Below, one piece after another: positions 47,074 to 55,538 of a stretch of 64,000 nucleotides of DNA. Both the position numbers and the translations under genes were made by a program. Source of the DNA: Streptomyces sp. NWU339 (GTDB taxonomy: Bacteria; Actinomycetota; Actinomycetes; Streptomycetales; Streptomycetaceae); contig NZ_QFRK01000009.1 in assembly GCF_003143855.1 (NCBI RefSeq), positions 69,192 to 133,191 on the forward strand, in the 5' to 3' direction. Positions within the stretch are counted from its first letter, which is position 1. Each line of letters begins with the position of its first letter. Below the pieces are notes generated by a model that did not search any database, was not told the origin of the DNA, and saw only the letters and a list, made by a program, of their open reading frames with translations.

Positions 47074-47093
47074 CTTCTACATAATTGTAGAAG
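47074..47093 (+). promoter_or_regulatory. Second copy of inverted repeat CTTCTAC-N6-GTAGAAG
   Basis: This copy has the same 7-base arms and 6-base spacer as at 45955-45974 and lies 47 bases before the GlsB gene, inside the 93-base gap after spo0M. The spacer here is ATAATT, giving a locally AT-rich centre. A shared repressor or activator of the Spo0M and GlsB-TerD units is the simplest reading. Confidence 0.65.
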
Positions 47094-47139
47094 ATAGGCT
47101 GCGGACGCACGGACGCGAAGAGACGAGGAGTGGGTGGAC

Positions 47140-47406
47140 ATGGGCGTCATCGCATGGCTGGTACTGGGGCTGCTCGCAGGAGCGGTGGCCAAGGCCGTCC
47201 TGCCCGGACGCGATCCGGGCGGGCTCATCGGTACGACGGTCATCGGCATCGCGGGGGCCTTCCTCGGCGGCTGGCTGTCGGCGCAGTTCCTGGGCCGTCC
47301 GGTGCAGCGGGAGTTCTTCGACGCCGCCACCTGGGGCTCGGCCATCGTCGGCGCGCTCGTCCTCCTCATCGGCTACCGCCTCCTCTTCGGCAACTCGCGC
47401 GACTGA
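47140..47406 (+). CDS. GlsB/YeaQ/YmgE family stress response membrane protein
   Basis: This 88-residue protein has three hydrophobic segments and the family glycine pattern (VIAWLVLGLLAGAVAKAVLPGRDPGG, TTVIGIAGAFLGGWL, GSAIVGALVLLIGYRLLF). I chose ATG 47140 over GTG 47134 because GAGGAG is 9 bases before the ATG. It precedes the TerD gene by 41 bases and is likely co-transcribed. The family is stress-induced in several bacteria; the molecular role is unknown. Confidence 0.92.
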   Translation: MGVIAWLVLGLLAGAVAKAVLPGRDPGGLIGTTVIGIAGAFLGGWLSAQFLGRPVQREFFDAATWGSAIVGALVLLIGYRLLFGNSRD

Positions 47407-47447
47407 ACCACCGAGAACGAGCAAGGACAACCAAGAAGGAGTAGGCA

Positions 47448-48023
47448 GTGGGTGTTTCCCTGTCCAAGGGCGGCAACGTCTCTCTCAGCAAGGAGGCCCC
47501 GGGGCTGACCGCGGTCGTGGTCGGCCTCGGCTGGGACGTCCGCACGACCACCGGCACCGACTACGACCTCGACGCCTCCGCGCTGCTGGTCGACGGCTCC
47601 GGCAAGGTCCTGTCCGACCAGCACTTCGTCTTCTACAACAACCTGAAGAGCCCGGACGGCTCGGTGGAGCACACCGGTGACAACCTCACCGGCGAGGGCG
47701 AGGGCGACGACGAGAGCGTCAAGGTGAACCTCGTCGGCGTACCCGCCGAGGTCGACAAGATCGTGTTCCCGGTCTCGATCCACGACGCCGAGAACCGCGG
47801 ACAGAGCTTCGGCCAGGTCCGCAACGCCTTCATCCGCGTCGTCAACCAGGCCAACAACCAGGAGATCGCCCGCTACGACCTCTCGGAGGACGCCTCCACC
47901 GAGACGGCCATGGTCTTCGGCGAGCTCTACCGCCACGGTGCCGAGTGGAAGTTCCGCGCCGTCGGCCAGGGGTACGCCTCCGGGCTCGCCGGAATCGCCG
48001 CCGACTTCGGCGTCAACGTCTGA
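47448..48023 (+). CDS. TerD family tellurium/stress resistance protein
   Basis: This 191-residue protein follows the TerD pattern closely: [61 protein letters not shown], and [11 protein letters not shown], which includes calcium-binding acidic residues. TerD-like proteins occur in many copies in Streptomyces and affect morphology and stress tolerance. Start GTG 47448 has AAGAAGGAG upstream. It is the last gene of a short unit and is followed by a very strong hairpin. Confidence 0.95.
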   Translation: MGVSLSKGGNVSLSKEAPGLTAVVVGLGWDVRTTTGTDYDLDASALLVDGSGKVLSDQHFVFYNNLKSPDGSVEHTGDNLTGEGEGDDESVKVNLVGVPAEVDKIVFPVSIHDAENRGQSFGQVRNAFIRVVNQANNQEIARYDLSEDASTETAMVFGELYRHGAEWKFRAVGQGYASGLAGIAADFGVNV

Positions 48024-48038
48024 CACCGAGCCGGACCA

Positions 48039-48074
48039 CACGCCGGGTCGGCCCGTACGGGCCGACCCGGCGTG
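48039..48074. terminator. Perfect 36-base palindrome between TerD and methyltransferase genes
   Basis: CACGCCGGGTCGGCCCGT (48039-48056) is followed directly by its exact complement. It starts 15 bases after the TerD stop and ends 8 bases before the convergent methyltransferase gene end, so it should act in both directions. Confidence 0.8.
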
Positions 48075-48082
48075 CTCGTTCT

Positions 48083-48826
48083 CTACCGGACGGGCGGGAT
48101 GCGGTAGACCGAGACGTGGGAACGCGACTCGGCGGTGAAGGGGGCTCCGACCCAGTCCGCGTGCCTGGCCTCCAGTTCGAAGCCGGCCAGCTGGGCCATG
48201 AGGTCGAGTTCGGCCGGCCAGATGTAGCGGTGGGGGCTGCGGAACAGCAGCGCCTGCCGGGTCCCGTCGAACCGGAAGTGGTGCGACACCACCTGCTGGC
48301 GCAGGACGTCGTACGTGTCCAGGCCGATGTATCCGGGCTCGGACTGCCAGACCGTGGCCTCCTGGCCCGGCGGGAGCTTGCGCAGCTCCGGCACCCAGAG
48401 CTCGATCACGAACCGGCCCCCGGGGACGAGGTGGCGGGCGGCGTTGCGGAAGCACTCGACCTGCTCGGTCTGGGTGAGCAGGTTGGAGATGGTGTTGTAG
48501 ACGAGGTAGACGAGGCTGTACCCGCTCGGCGCGACGGTGGTCGTCATGTCACCGATGACCACCGGGATCGTCGCCTCGTCCGCCTTGGTCCGCAGCCTCT
48601 CCACCATCGGGACGGACAGCTCGATGCCGGTGACCGGCACTCCCCGCTCGGCGAGGGGGACCGCCACCCTGCCGGTCCCGATGGCGAACTCGAGCGCGGC
48701 CCCCTCCCCGGCGAGGCCGGCGAGCCGGTCGACGGCCGGCCCCAGGGTCTCGGGCGCGAACATGCCGGTGCCCGGCGTGTCGTAGCGCTGCGCGGTGTCG
48801 GCGTCCCAGATCTCCTCCTGCTGCAT
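48083..48826 (-). CDS. Class I SAM-dependent methyltransferase
   Basis: This 247-residue enzyme has motif I as LEFAIGTGRVAVPLAERG near 45, then VTGIELSVPMVERLR and VIGDMTTTV as the following SAM-contact regions, and YLVYNTISNLLTQTEQV near 105. I chose ATG 48826 because the family match begins there (EEIWDADTAQRYD). Substrate is not predictable. It is a single gene facing the TerD unit. Confidence 0.88.
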   Translation of the reverse strand: MQQEEIWDADTAQRYDTPGTGMFAPETLGPAVDRLAGLAGEGAALEFAIGTGRVAVPLAERGVPVTGIELSVPMVERLRTKADEATIPVVIGDMTTTVAPSGYSLVYLVYNTISNLLTQTEQVECFRNAARHLVPGGRFVIELWVPELRKLPPGQEATVWQSEPGYIGLDTYDVLRQQVVSHHFRFDGTRQALLFRSPHRYIWPAELDLMAQLAGFELEARHADWVGAPFTAESRSHVSVYRIPPVR

Positions 48827-49204
48827 TCCGCCAACTTGCGCCGACAACCCGTGCGCTGTCCACCCGATTCCCGGAGGCCGGTTCCACCCCTGGGCCCGGT
48901 CCGTCCCGCGCCGCCGCCGGCCGCTTCAATGGCCTGTAAAAGGCTGGCGTGTGAGGGTCTGGTGAGGGTCGTCAGGCGAGGAACGGGGCAAGCGTTTTGT
49001 GCATATGCACCTGATAAGATCATCGAACTTTCAGTAGACTGACGGCGCGTCATGAACGCGTACGGGGGACAGTCTCTAAGGCCCCATCGCCAAGGTGTGA
49101 GGTGTGGTCCGCCCGTGGGCTCGAGCCGATCGACGGCCGGAATCCTCGAGTCGGATCGGTGGACCCTCCGCGCTCCCGGCACGATGCGACTTGAAGAGAG
49201 TCTC
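48827..49204 (+). promoter_or_regulatory. Conservon promoter region with palindrome GTGCATATGCAC
   Basis: No convincing gene is present. The 12-base palindrome at 48999-49010 is followed at once by CTGATAAGAT, a plausible -10 region. The sequence there is distinctly AT-richer than its surroundings (48990-49035). The rest includes the short upstream region of the methyltransferase gene. Operator function is inferred. Confidence 0.45.
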
Positions 49205-50410
49205 ATGACGTCATTGATCAGGGATCCACTGTTGTGGATCTTGCTGGTAGTACTCATCGCTGCGGCGTTCGCAGTGATGAGGGCACGGAGAACCAACCTG
49301 GCGCTCCGCAGAACGAGGAAGGACCTGGAATCGGACCTGGGTCAGGCCCAGGGCCAGCTCGCCCAGCAGCAGGGGTACATCGCCACCCTCAACGCACGGC
49401 ACCAGGGCGACCTCGCCGACGTCCGCGCGGATGCCGAGTCGTCGACCAAAGCCGTACTGAAGTCGGCGATGGGAACACTGCAGTCCCTCGCCGAGGAGCA
49501 GCAGCTGCTGCTGGACGGCCTGCTGAAGAAGTACGGCAACGACACCGAGGTCCTCGCCGACCTGATGTCGGTGGACCACACCGGCAGCCAGTTCAGCCGC
49601 CGGGCCAAAGGCATCTCCGTCCTGTGCGGTGGCTGGCTGGGCCGGCGTGACGGCGCGGCGACCGTGTACGACGTGGCGCGCAGCGCCCAGGGGCGGATCA
49701 AGGACTTCAACCGGGTCGGCATCCATGCGCAGGTCAGCGTCTCCGTCTCCGCCAAGGCCGTGGAGCCGGTGGCCGTCGTGCTGGCCGAGCTGCTGGACAA
49801 CGCGACCACCTACAGCGCCCCGGGCACGCCGGTCGAGGTCAACATCCAGGCCGTCCCGACGGGTGTGTGCTTCATCGTCGATGATGCCGGCCTGGGCATG
49901 GACCAGGAGACCAAGGACCGGGCGGCGGCTCTGCTGTCGGCCGACAGTGAGGTCGACATCACCGGTCTGGGCGACCCGCCCCGGTTCGGGTTCGCGGTGT
50001 GCGGCATGCTCGCCACGCGGTACGGCTTCTCCGTCTCCGTCGGCTCGGTGTCCCCCTACGGCGGAGTGCGTGCAGTGATCCGTGTACCGGAAAGTCTCCT
50101 GGCCGCCGACGCGCCCGCACCCGCCGAGCCCGTCCAGGAGGCCGTGAGCCAGGAGGCCGCCCCGCAGCGGCTGGCTCCCGTCCCGGTGGGCCCCTCCCAT
50201 GTGGTGGGCCGGACGAACGGCGGGCTTCCCAAGCGACGCCGGCGGCAGGGCCCCATCTCGGTGGTGCCCGCGCCGGACGACACGGCCGGTGTCGACGAGC
50301 AGACATCCGAACCGGCCAGCGAGGTGACCGCGTCACGCCTCGGGGCGTTCGCCCGTGGCACACAGCTCGGTCGGATCACGAACACCATGGAAGGACCTGA
50401 TCAGCGGTGA
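49205..50410 (+). CDS. Conservon sensor-like ATPase (CvnA type)
   Basis: This 401-residue protein has one transmembrane segment (PLLWILLVVLIAAAFAVM), a charged coiled-coil-like stretch (about 30-75), and a GHKL ATPase domain with N-box VVLAELLDNATTYSAPG near 200 and FIVDDAGLGMDQ near 228. It lacks a clear phosphoacceptor H-box, as known for CvnA proteins. The C-terminal 100 residues are Pro/Ala-rich. Conservons of S. coelicolor (for example rarABCDE) are thought to form a membrane complex resembling G-protein coupling. ATG 49205 has GAAGAGAG upstream. Its end overlaps the roadblock gene start as GTGA. Confidence 0.92.
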   Translation: MTSLIRDPLLWILLVVLIAAAFAVMRARRTNLALRRTRKDLESDLGQAQGQLAQQQGYIATLNARHQGDLADVRADAESSTKAVLKSAMGTLQSLAEEQQLLLDGLLKKYGNDTEVLADLMSVDHTGSQFSRRAKGISVLCGGWLGRRDGAATVYDVARSAQGRIKDFNRVGIHAQVSVSVSAKAVEPVAVVLAELLDNATTYSAPGTPVEVNIQAVPTGVCFIVDDAGLGMDQETKDRAAALLSADSEVDITGLGDPPRFGFAVCGMLATRYGFSVSVGSVSPYGGVRAVIRVPESLLAADAPAPAEPVQEAVSQEAAPQRLAPVPVGPSHVVGRTNGGLPKRRRRQGPISVVPAPDDTAGVDEQTSEPASEVTASRLGAFARGTQLGRITNTMEGPDQR

Positions 50411-50808
50411 ACACCGACCTGTCGTGGGTGCTGAACGACGTGCTCGAGGTGCGTGGTGCCCGTCACGCCGTGCTCGTCTCGGGTGACGGCCTGCTGCTTC
50501 AGCGTTCGGACGACATCTCGCGCGACGACGCGGAGACGAACGCCGCCGCCATGAGTTCCATGCAGTCCCTCAGCCGGGCGGTCGCCGGTTTCGTCGGGGC
50601 CGGGAACGGCATCTGGAAGCAGACGCTGCTGGAGTACGACGGCGGCTGGATCTTCCTGAGCGCCGCCGGTCAGGGCGCCTACCTGGCCGTCTCGGCGGCT
50701 CCGGACGTCGACATGGAAGCCGTGTCGTTCCGCATGCAGAAGACGGTGACGGCACTGAACAAGGCGATGAGCGTGGCGCCACGCGCGAACCACGGTGTCG
50801 GCTCATGA
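50407..50808 (+). CDS. Conservon roadblock/LC7 protein (CvnB type)
   Basis: This 133-residue protein is one roadblock/LC7 domain (LSWVLNDVLEVRGARHAVLVSGDGLLLQRSD, GAGNGIWKQTLLEYDGGWIFLSAAGQGAYLAV). In other systems these domains act on small GTPases, and here the GTPase is encoded two genes on. It overlaps its neighbours by 4 bases on both sides, indicating coupled synthesis of the complex. Confidence 0.95.
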   Translation: MNTDLSWVLNDVLEVRGARHAVLVSGDGLLLQRSDDISRDDAETNAAAMSSMQSLSRAVAGFVGAGNGIWKQTLLEYDGGWIFLSAAGQGAYLAVSAAPDVDMEAVSFRMQKTVTALNKAMSVAPRANHGVGS

Positions 50809-51179
50809 CGGCTCCCGGCGAAGAAGGGTCCGTATCCAGCGACTTCGTCCGCTCCTACGTCATCACCGGTGGCCGGAGCCTGCCGTCTTCGGACGACCTT
50901 GCATTGCACACCCTCGTCACGCTGGCTCCCGAGCGGACCCTCCCGCTCGGGGCCGGGCCCGAAGTGACGGCGATCTGGGACCTGTGCGCGGGTGGCTACC
51001 TGTCGGTGGCCGAGGTGGCCGGCCACCTCGGCCTGCCGGTCGGAGTGGCCCGCCTGCTGCTGACCGACCTGTTCGAGCAGGGGCACCTGCTGCACCGCGC
51101 CGAACCGCCGCGGGCCCAGAACGTTGACAGAGCGACCCTCGAGAAGGTTCTGCATGGACTCCAATCCCTCATCAGCTGA
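50805..51179 (+). CDS. Conservon DUF742 protein (CvnC type)
   Basis: This 124-residue DUF742 protein has the typical FVRSYVITGGRSLPS, then EVTAIWDLCAGGYLSVAEVAGHLGLPVGVARLLLTDLFEQGHL, a helix-turn-helix-like segment. In rar-type conservons this subunit interacts with the GTPase and ATPase. Its end overlaps the GTPase start by 26 bases. Confidence 0.95.
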   Translation: MTAPGEEGSVSSDFVRSYVITGGRSLPSSDDLALHTLVTLAPERTLPLGAGPEVTAIWDLCAGGYLSVAEVAGHLGLPVGVARLLLTDLFEQGHLLHRAEPPRAQNVDRATLEKVLHGLQSLIS

Positions 51180-51756
51180 GACGGCCCAGGGCTCCATCTA
51201 CGTCTCCAACGCGGTGACCAACGCCGCGAAGATCCTGGTCGTCGGGCATTTCGCCGTGGGCAAGACGACTCTCATCGGTTCGCTGTCGGAGATCACTCCG
51301 CTGCGCACCGAGGAGAAGATGACCCAGGCCTCCGTCCACGTCGACGACCTGCGGGGCGTGACGGACAAGACCACCACCACGGTCGCCCTGGACTTCGGTC
51401 GTCTCACACTGAGCGAAGACCTCGTGCTGTACCTGTTCGGCACGCCGGGACAGCAGCGCTTCATGCAGCTGTGGGAGGACATGGCGCGCGGTGCGCTGGG
51501 AGCCCTGCTCCTGGTCGACCCCGCACGGCTGGAGGAGACCTTCCCCGTCATCGACCTCGTCGAGGGGTACGGCCTGGAGTACGCCATCGCCGTCAACACC
51601 TTCGACCCGTCCGCCACGTACAGCGAAGCAGAGGTGCGTGAGGCGCTCGACCTGCTGCCGGACACTCCCGTCGTCTACTGCGACGCCCGTGACCAGCGAT
51701 CCTCCGCGAAGGCACTGATCGCGCTGGTCCGGCATCTGCTCGAGCGCGCCGCCTGA
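51154..51756 (+). CDS. Conservon small GTPase (CvnD type)
   Basis: This 200-residue ATP/GTP-binding protein has a P-loop GHFAVGKTT near 31, switch-like FGTPGQQRF near 98 and AVNTFDPSA near 144 as a variant of the NKxD base-recognition motif. CvnD proteins of S. coelicolor bind and hydrolyse GTP. ATG 51154 lies within the DUF742 gene with GAGAAGG upstream. It should cycle with the roadblock and sensor-like partners. Confidence 0.93.
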   Translation: MDSNPSSAETAQGSIYVSNAVTNAAKILVVGHFAVGKTTLIGSLSEITPLRTEEKMTQASVHVDDLRGVTDKTTTTVALDFGRLTLSEDLVLYLFGTPGQQRFMQLWEDMARGALGALLLVDPARLEETFPVIDLVEGYGLEYAIAVNTFDPSATYSEAEVREALDLLPDTPVVYCDARDQRSSAKALIALVRHLLERAA

Positions 51757-51814
51757 CCGTCACGCGCCCACTCCACCCGGGAACAGCGGTTCCCGGATCA
51801 CCAAGGAAGACTTC

Positions 51815-53161
51815 ATGGATCCTCAGCCGACAGCCGCGCCCACGGGCAGCAGATGCCCCATGCACGACGCCTCGTTCGCCGCCGACCCCCAGGCGCTCTA
51901 CGACCAGCTGCGCGCCCACGCCCCGGCCGGTCCGGTCGAGCTCGCGCCGGGCGTGGACGCCACGCTGGTCGTCGGGCACGAGATGGCGCTGCGCGTCTTG
52001 CAGAACACCGAGCTCTTCGCCCGCGACGCCCGCCGGTGGAAGGCCCTGAACGAGGGGCACATCGGGATGGACAACCCGGTGCTGCCGATGATGGCGTACC
52101 GGCCCAACTGCCTGTTCACCGACGGTGCGGTGCACCTGCGGCTGCGCAAGGCGGTCACCGACAGCCTGGCCCAGCTCAACATCACCCGGGTCCGCCGTGA
52201 CGTCGAGCCGATCGCCGACTACCTCCTCGACCAGTTCAGCGAGCGGGGCCGCGCCGACCTGCTCAACGACTACGCCAAGCTGCTGCCGCTGCTGCTGTTC
52301 AACAAGCTCTTCGGCTGCCCCGCGAACATCGGTGACACCCTCACCACCGCGATGTCGGCGATCTTCGACGGCAAGGACGCCCTGCGTGCCAACGAGGACC
52401 TCACCGCCTGCCTCATGGAGCTGATCGCCCTCAAGCGGCGCCAGCCCGGCGAGGACATCACCTCCTGGCTGATCCAGCACCCGGCCGGGCTGACCGACGA
52501 GGAGCTCAAGGACCAGCTGGTGATGCTGATGGGCGCCGGGGTGGAACCCGAGCGCAACCTCATCGGCAACGCCCTGGTGCTGCTGCTGTCCGGCGCGGGC
52601 GGCCGGCAGAGCGGCATGCTGATCGAGGAGGCCCTCGACCACGTGCTGTGGAACCAGACCCCCATCGCCAACTACGCGACCCACTACCCGGTCCAGGACG
52701 TCGACCTCGGCGGCCATGTGGTGGAGGCCAACACCCCGGTCGTCATCTCCTTCGCGGGCGCCAACAGCGACCCCGCGCTCGCTGAGGCCCGCCGCATCCG
52801 CAGCAGGGGCGCCCACCTGGCGTGGGGGGCCGGCCCGCACGCCTGCCCCGCCAAGGACCCGGCGCAGGTCATCGCGATCACCGCGATCGAGCGGCTACTC
52901 AACGCGCTGCCCGACCTGACGCTGGCCGTACCGCAGGAGGAACTGCAGTGGCGGCCGGGGCCGTTCCACCGCGCGCTGGTGACGCTGCCGGCGACGTTCA
53001 GTCCGACGCCGGCCACGCGGATGGCGGCGGCTCTGCAGCACCGGGCCGCGTCGGCCGGTGCGGAGCAGCCGCTGCCCGTGGCCCAGGCCGCCCCGGCGCG
53101 GCGGGAGTCGGGCCGGAGGAAGGGCTTCTGGAGCAGTTTCCTCGACGTCTTCCGCGTCTGA
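51815..53161 (+). CDS. Conservon cytochrome P450 lacking the ExxR arginine (CYP157-like)
   Basis: This 448-residue protein is a P450 with the heme-Cys loop LAWGAGPHACPAKDPAQ (W in place of the usual Phe and Pro after Cys-x in place of Gly). The I-helix region reads LMGAGVEPERN. The K-helix, expected as E-x-x-R, is IEEALDHVLWNQTP, so the arginine is absent. Published CYP157 enzymes from Streptomyces conservons also lack ExxR, which makes this an informed family guess. A Pro/Ala-rich tail ends in FWSSFLDVFRV, possibly membrane-associating. It starts 58 bases after the GTPase gene. Substrate unknown. Confidence 0.85.
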   Translation: MDPQPTAAPTGSRCPMHDASFAADPQALYDQLRAHAPAGPVELAPGVDATLVVGHEMALRVLQNTELFARDARRWKALNEGHIGMDNPVLPMMAYRPNCLFTDGAVHLRLRKAVTDSLAQLNITRVRRDVEPIADYLLDQFSERGRADLLNDYAKLLPLLLFNKLFGCPANIGDTLTTAMSAIFDGKDALRANEDLTACLMELIALKRRQPGEDITSWLIQHPAGLTDEELKDQLVMLMGAGVEPERNLIGNALVLLLSGAGGRQSGMLIEEALDHVLWNQTPIANYATHYPVQDVDLGGHVVEANTPVVISFAGANSDPALAEARRIRSRGAHLAWGAGPHACPAKDPAQVIAITAIERLLNALPDLTLAVPQEELQWRPGPFHRALVTLPATFSPTPATRMAAALQHRAASAGAEQPLPVAQAAPARRESGRRKGFWSSFLDVFRV

Positions 53162-53263
53162 TGCACGGCATGTGACAGGAGCAACACCCTGTGGCGCATG
53201 ACGGAGGAGGGTGGAAGGGTAGATTCCGGCGGTACCGGCAGCGCCCAGCCAAAGGAGCTTCGC

Positions 53264-54550
53264 GTGACCGCCGTTGGTGAAATACGTGACACCAGCACCA
53301 TCCCCGGCACCAGTAACACGGACCGCCGAACCGTCATCTCCCTCCTCCGTCGACTGCGTTCGAGCGAAGGACAGACCAACCCGCTTCCCGTCTGGGAGGA
53401 ACTGCGTTCCATGGGAGACGTCGTACGCGCCCCCTGGGGCGGCTACTTCGTCACCGGATTCGAGGCGTGCAGCCAGGTCCTGCGCGGCAGGAACTGGCTC
53501 GCCCCGGACTTCGCCTGGCAGGAGCGCCAGTCGGACCAGGAACGCTGGGAAGACCCCGCCACCCGTGAGATGACCAGAACCCTGATCCGCCTCAACGCCC
53601 CTACCCACACACGCCAGCGGCGGGCTCTGGGCAACCCCTTCGACCGCTCCTCGATCGAGCGCGCGCGCCCCCGGATCGCCGCTCTCGTCTCCGGTCTCCT
53701 CGACGAACTCGCGGACCGGCTCAGCTCCGACGGCGAGGCGGACTTCAACACCGTCGTCGGGGAGCAGTTGCCCGTCCGCACCGTCGGCCAGTGGCTCGGC
53801 ATCGACCCGGCCGACCACGCTCACATCCTGGACTTCACCCACCGGCAGGTCTACGCACAGGAGTTGCTGCCCAGCAAGAGCGAACTCGCGATATCGGCCC
53901 AGGCCACCCTGGAGATGCGGGCCTACTTCACCGAGCTCATCCGGCACCGGCGCGCACACCCGGGCGACGACGCCCTCACCGGCTGGATCCACTACTGGGA
54001 CGCCCAGTACCCGGACGACCGGGCCGCGGCGGACCAGGTGCTCTACGACCTGACGATGTTCATCACCATCGCCTCCCTGGAGACCAGCTCCGTCCTGCTG
54101 GCCAACGCCGTCTGGTTCCTGACCCAGGACCCGTCGCGCGCCGACTGGCTGCGGCGGAACCCCGACCACATCGACGACGCGATCGAGGAGACGCTGCGCT
54201 ACGACCCGCCCGTGGTCCTCAACTCCCGTATCGCCGCCGACGACACCGTCCTCGCAGGCGTGCCGATCGCGAAGGACACCACCGTCCACGTCCTGTACGG
54301 ATCCGCCGCCCACGACCCGCGCCGCAATCCGGACCCCGGTTCCTTCGACATCCTGCGCAACGGCGGGCACCTCACCTTCGGCGGCGGCGCGCACTACTGC
54401 CTCGGAGCGGGCCTCGGACGACTCGAGGCGCGTGAACTCCTCGTCCAGCTACTGGAACGTTTCCCCACTCTGCGGCCCACCGCACCTCCCACGTACGACA
54501 CCACCCGTATCGTGTTCCGCCGCATCACCTCCCTGAAAGTGACGATATGA
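53264..54550 (+). CDS. Second conservon-linked cytochrome P450
   Basis: This 428-residue P450 has canonical motifs: IEETLRYDPP (ExxR) near 305 and LTFGGGAHYCLGAGLGRLEA as the heme loop near 370. The I-helix shows MFITIASLETSSVLL, with Glu-Thr in the expected position. GTG 53264 is chosen for AAAGGAG 6 bases upstream. The start lies 102 bases after the previous P450 gene and its stop overlaps the enoyl-CoA hydratase start. Two P450s following cvnABCD occur in some known conservons. Confidence 0.9.
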   Translation: MTAVGEIRDTSTIPGTSNTDRRTVISLLRRLRSSEGQTNPLPVWEELRSMGDVVRAPWGGYFVTGFEACSQVLRGRNWLAPDFAWQERQSDQERWEDPATREMTRTLIRLNAPTHTRQRRALGNPFDRSSIERARPRIAALVSGLLDELADRLSSDGEADFNTVVGEQLPVRTVGQWLGIDPADHAHILDFTHRQVYAQELLPSKSELAISAQATLEMRAYFTELIRHRRAHPGDDALTGWIHYWDAQYPDDRAAADQVLYDLTMFITIASLETSSVLLANAVWFLTQDPSRADWLRRNPDHIDDAIEETLRYDPPVVLNSRIAADDTVLAGVPIAKDTTVHVLYGSAAHDPRRNPDPGSFDILRNGGHLTFGGGAHYCLGAGLGRLEARELLVQLLERFPTLRPTAPPTYDTTRIVFRRITSLKVTI

Positions 54551-55347
54551 ACTCCCCGCTCCTGTCCGGCGACCCCGATGACCCCGACGACCGGATACTG
54601 AAGACCCTGCGCACCCATCGGCAGGGTCCTGTCCTCACCATCGAGTTGAACGTTCCCGAGCAGGGCAACGTCGTCAGCGAGGCCATGCTGGACGACCTGC
54701 TCACCGTGCTGGACGACCAGGACCCCTCGGTGCGCGTCCTGGTGATGACCGGCGCCGGGCAGGACTTCTGCCTCGGCGGGGACCGCGAGGAGTTCGCCGG
54801 TCACCTCGCCCACGACGCCACCGGCAACGGCATCCGTGTCTCCGGCGTCAAGGCCCGGCGGGTGTGCGACGCGCTGACGTCCCACTCCGCCGTCACCATC
54901 GCCCGCGTCCAGGGCAGGGCCATCGGGGCCGGCTTCGCCCTCGCTCTCGCCTGCGATCTGCGGGTGGGTGCCGACACCGCGAGCTTCCGGCTGCCCGAAC
55001 TCGCCCTCGGTCTGCCCACGGCGTGGGGCGGCCTGCTGCCGCGGCTGGTCAGCGAGGTCGGAGCCGCGTCCGTGCGTGAACTCATCCTCACCGGACGCCC
55101 CCTCCCCGCCCAGGAGGCCCTCGGCCTGTCGATCCTGCAACGGGTCGTGCCCGAGGAGGCGCTCGACGCCGCGGTCGACGAGTGGGCCAGACCACTCCTG
55201 CGGCGCTCGTTGCCCGCTGTGCGGGTCACCAAGACGCTGCTGAACTCCCTGACCGCCTCGACCCGTCTCGCCGACGCGTCGGTCCTGGATCCCGAACTGA
55301 TGGCGGCGGTCGCCAGCGAAGTGCACCATATGCGTACGTCCCGCTGA
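54547..55347 (+). CDS. Enoyl-CoA hydratase/isomerase family protein
   Basis: This 266-residue crotonase-fold protein contains LVMTGAGQDFCLGGDREEF (oxyanion-hole part), then GRAIGAGFALALACDLRVGADTASFRLPELALGLPTAWGG, which is the second oxyanion and catalytic acid region. It is translationally coupled to the P450 gene (ATGA), which is unusual and implies a shared pathway. The reaction, hydration, isomerisation or hydrolysis of an acyl-CoA, cannot be decided. Confidence 0.9.
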   Translation: MNSPLLSGDPDDPDDRILKTLRTHRQGPVLTIELNVPEQGNVVSEAMLDDLLTVLDDQDPSVRVLVMTGAGQDFCLGGDREEFAGHLAHDATGNGIRVSGVKARRVCDALTSHSAVTIARVQGRAIGAGFALALACDLRVGADTASFRLPELALGLPTAWGGLLPRLVSEVGAASVRELILTGRPLPAQEALGLSILQRVVPEEALDAAVDEWARPLLRRSLPAVRVTKTLLNSLTASTRLADASVLDPELMAAVASEVHHMRTSR

Positions 55348-55368
55348 TCGCGCCCTCACAGCGTCACC

Positions 55369-55399
55369 GGCCCCTGGAACACGCCGACTTCCGGGGGCC
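55369..55399 (+). terminator. Stem-loop after conservon operon
   Basis: GGCCCC-T-GGAA pairs with TTCC-G-GGGCC(C) around a 9-base loop and is followed by TTGTTGTG. It lies 21 bases after the enoyl-CoA hydratase stop and is a likely operon end. Confidence 0.65.
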
Positions 55400-55538
55400 T
55401 TGTTGTGCGTTCTGCCGGGGCCGGGCCGTTTCGGTCGAGCACCACGACGACCTCGGTCTCCACCGGGTGGTCGAGGGTTGCCGGCCGGCCGGCAACCGCG
55501 TCACGCGGTCGCGCGTCCTGGGAAGAACAAGGTCGATC

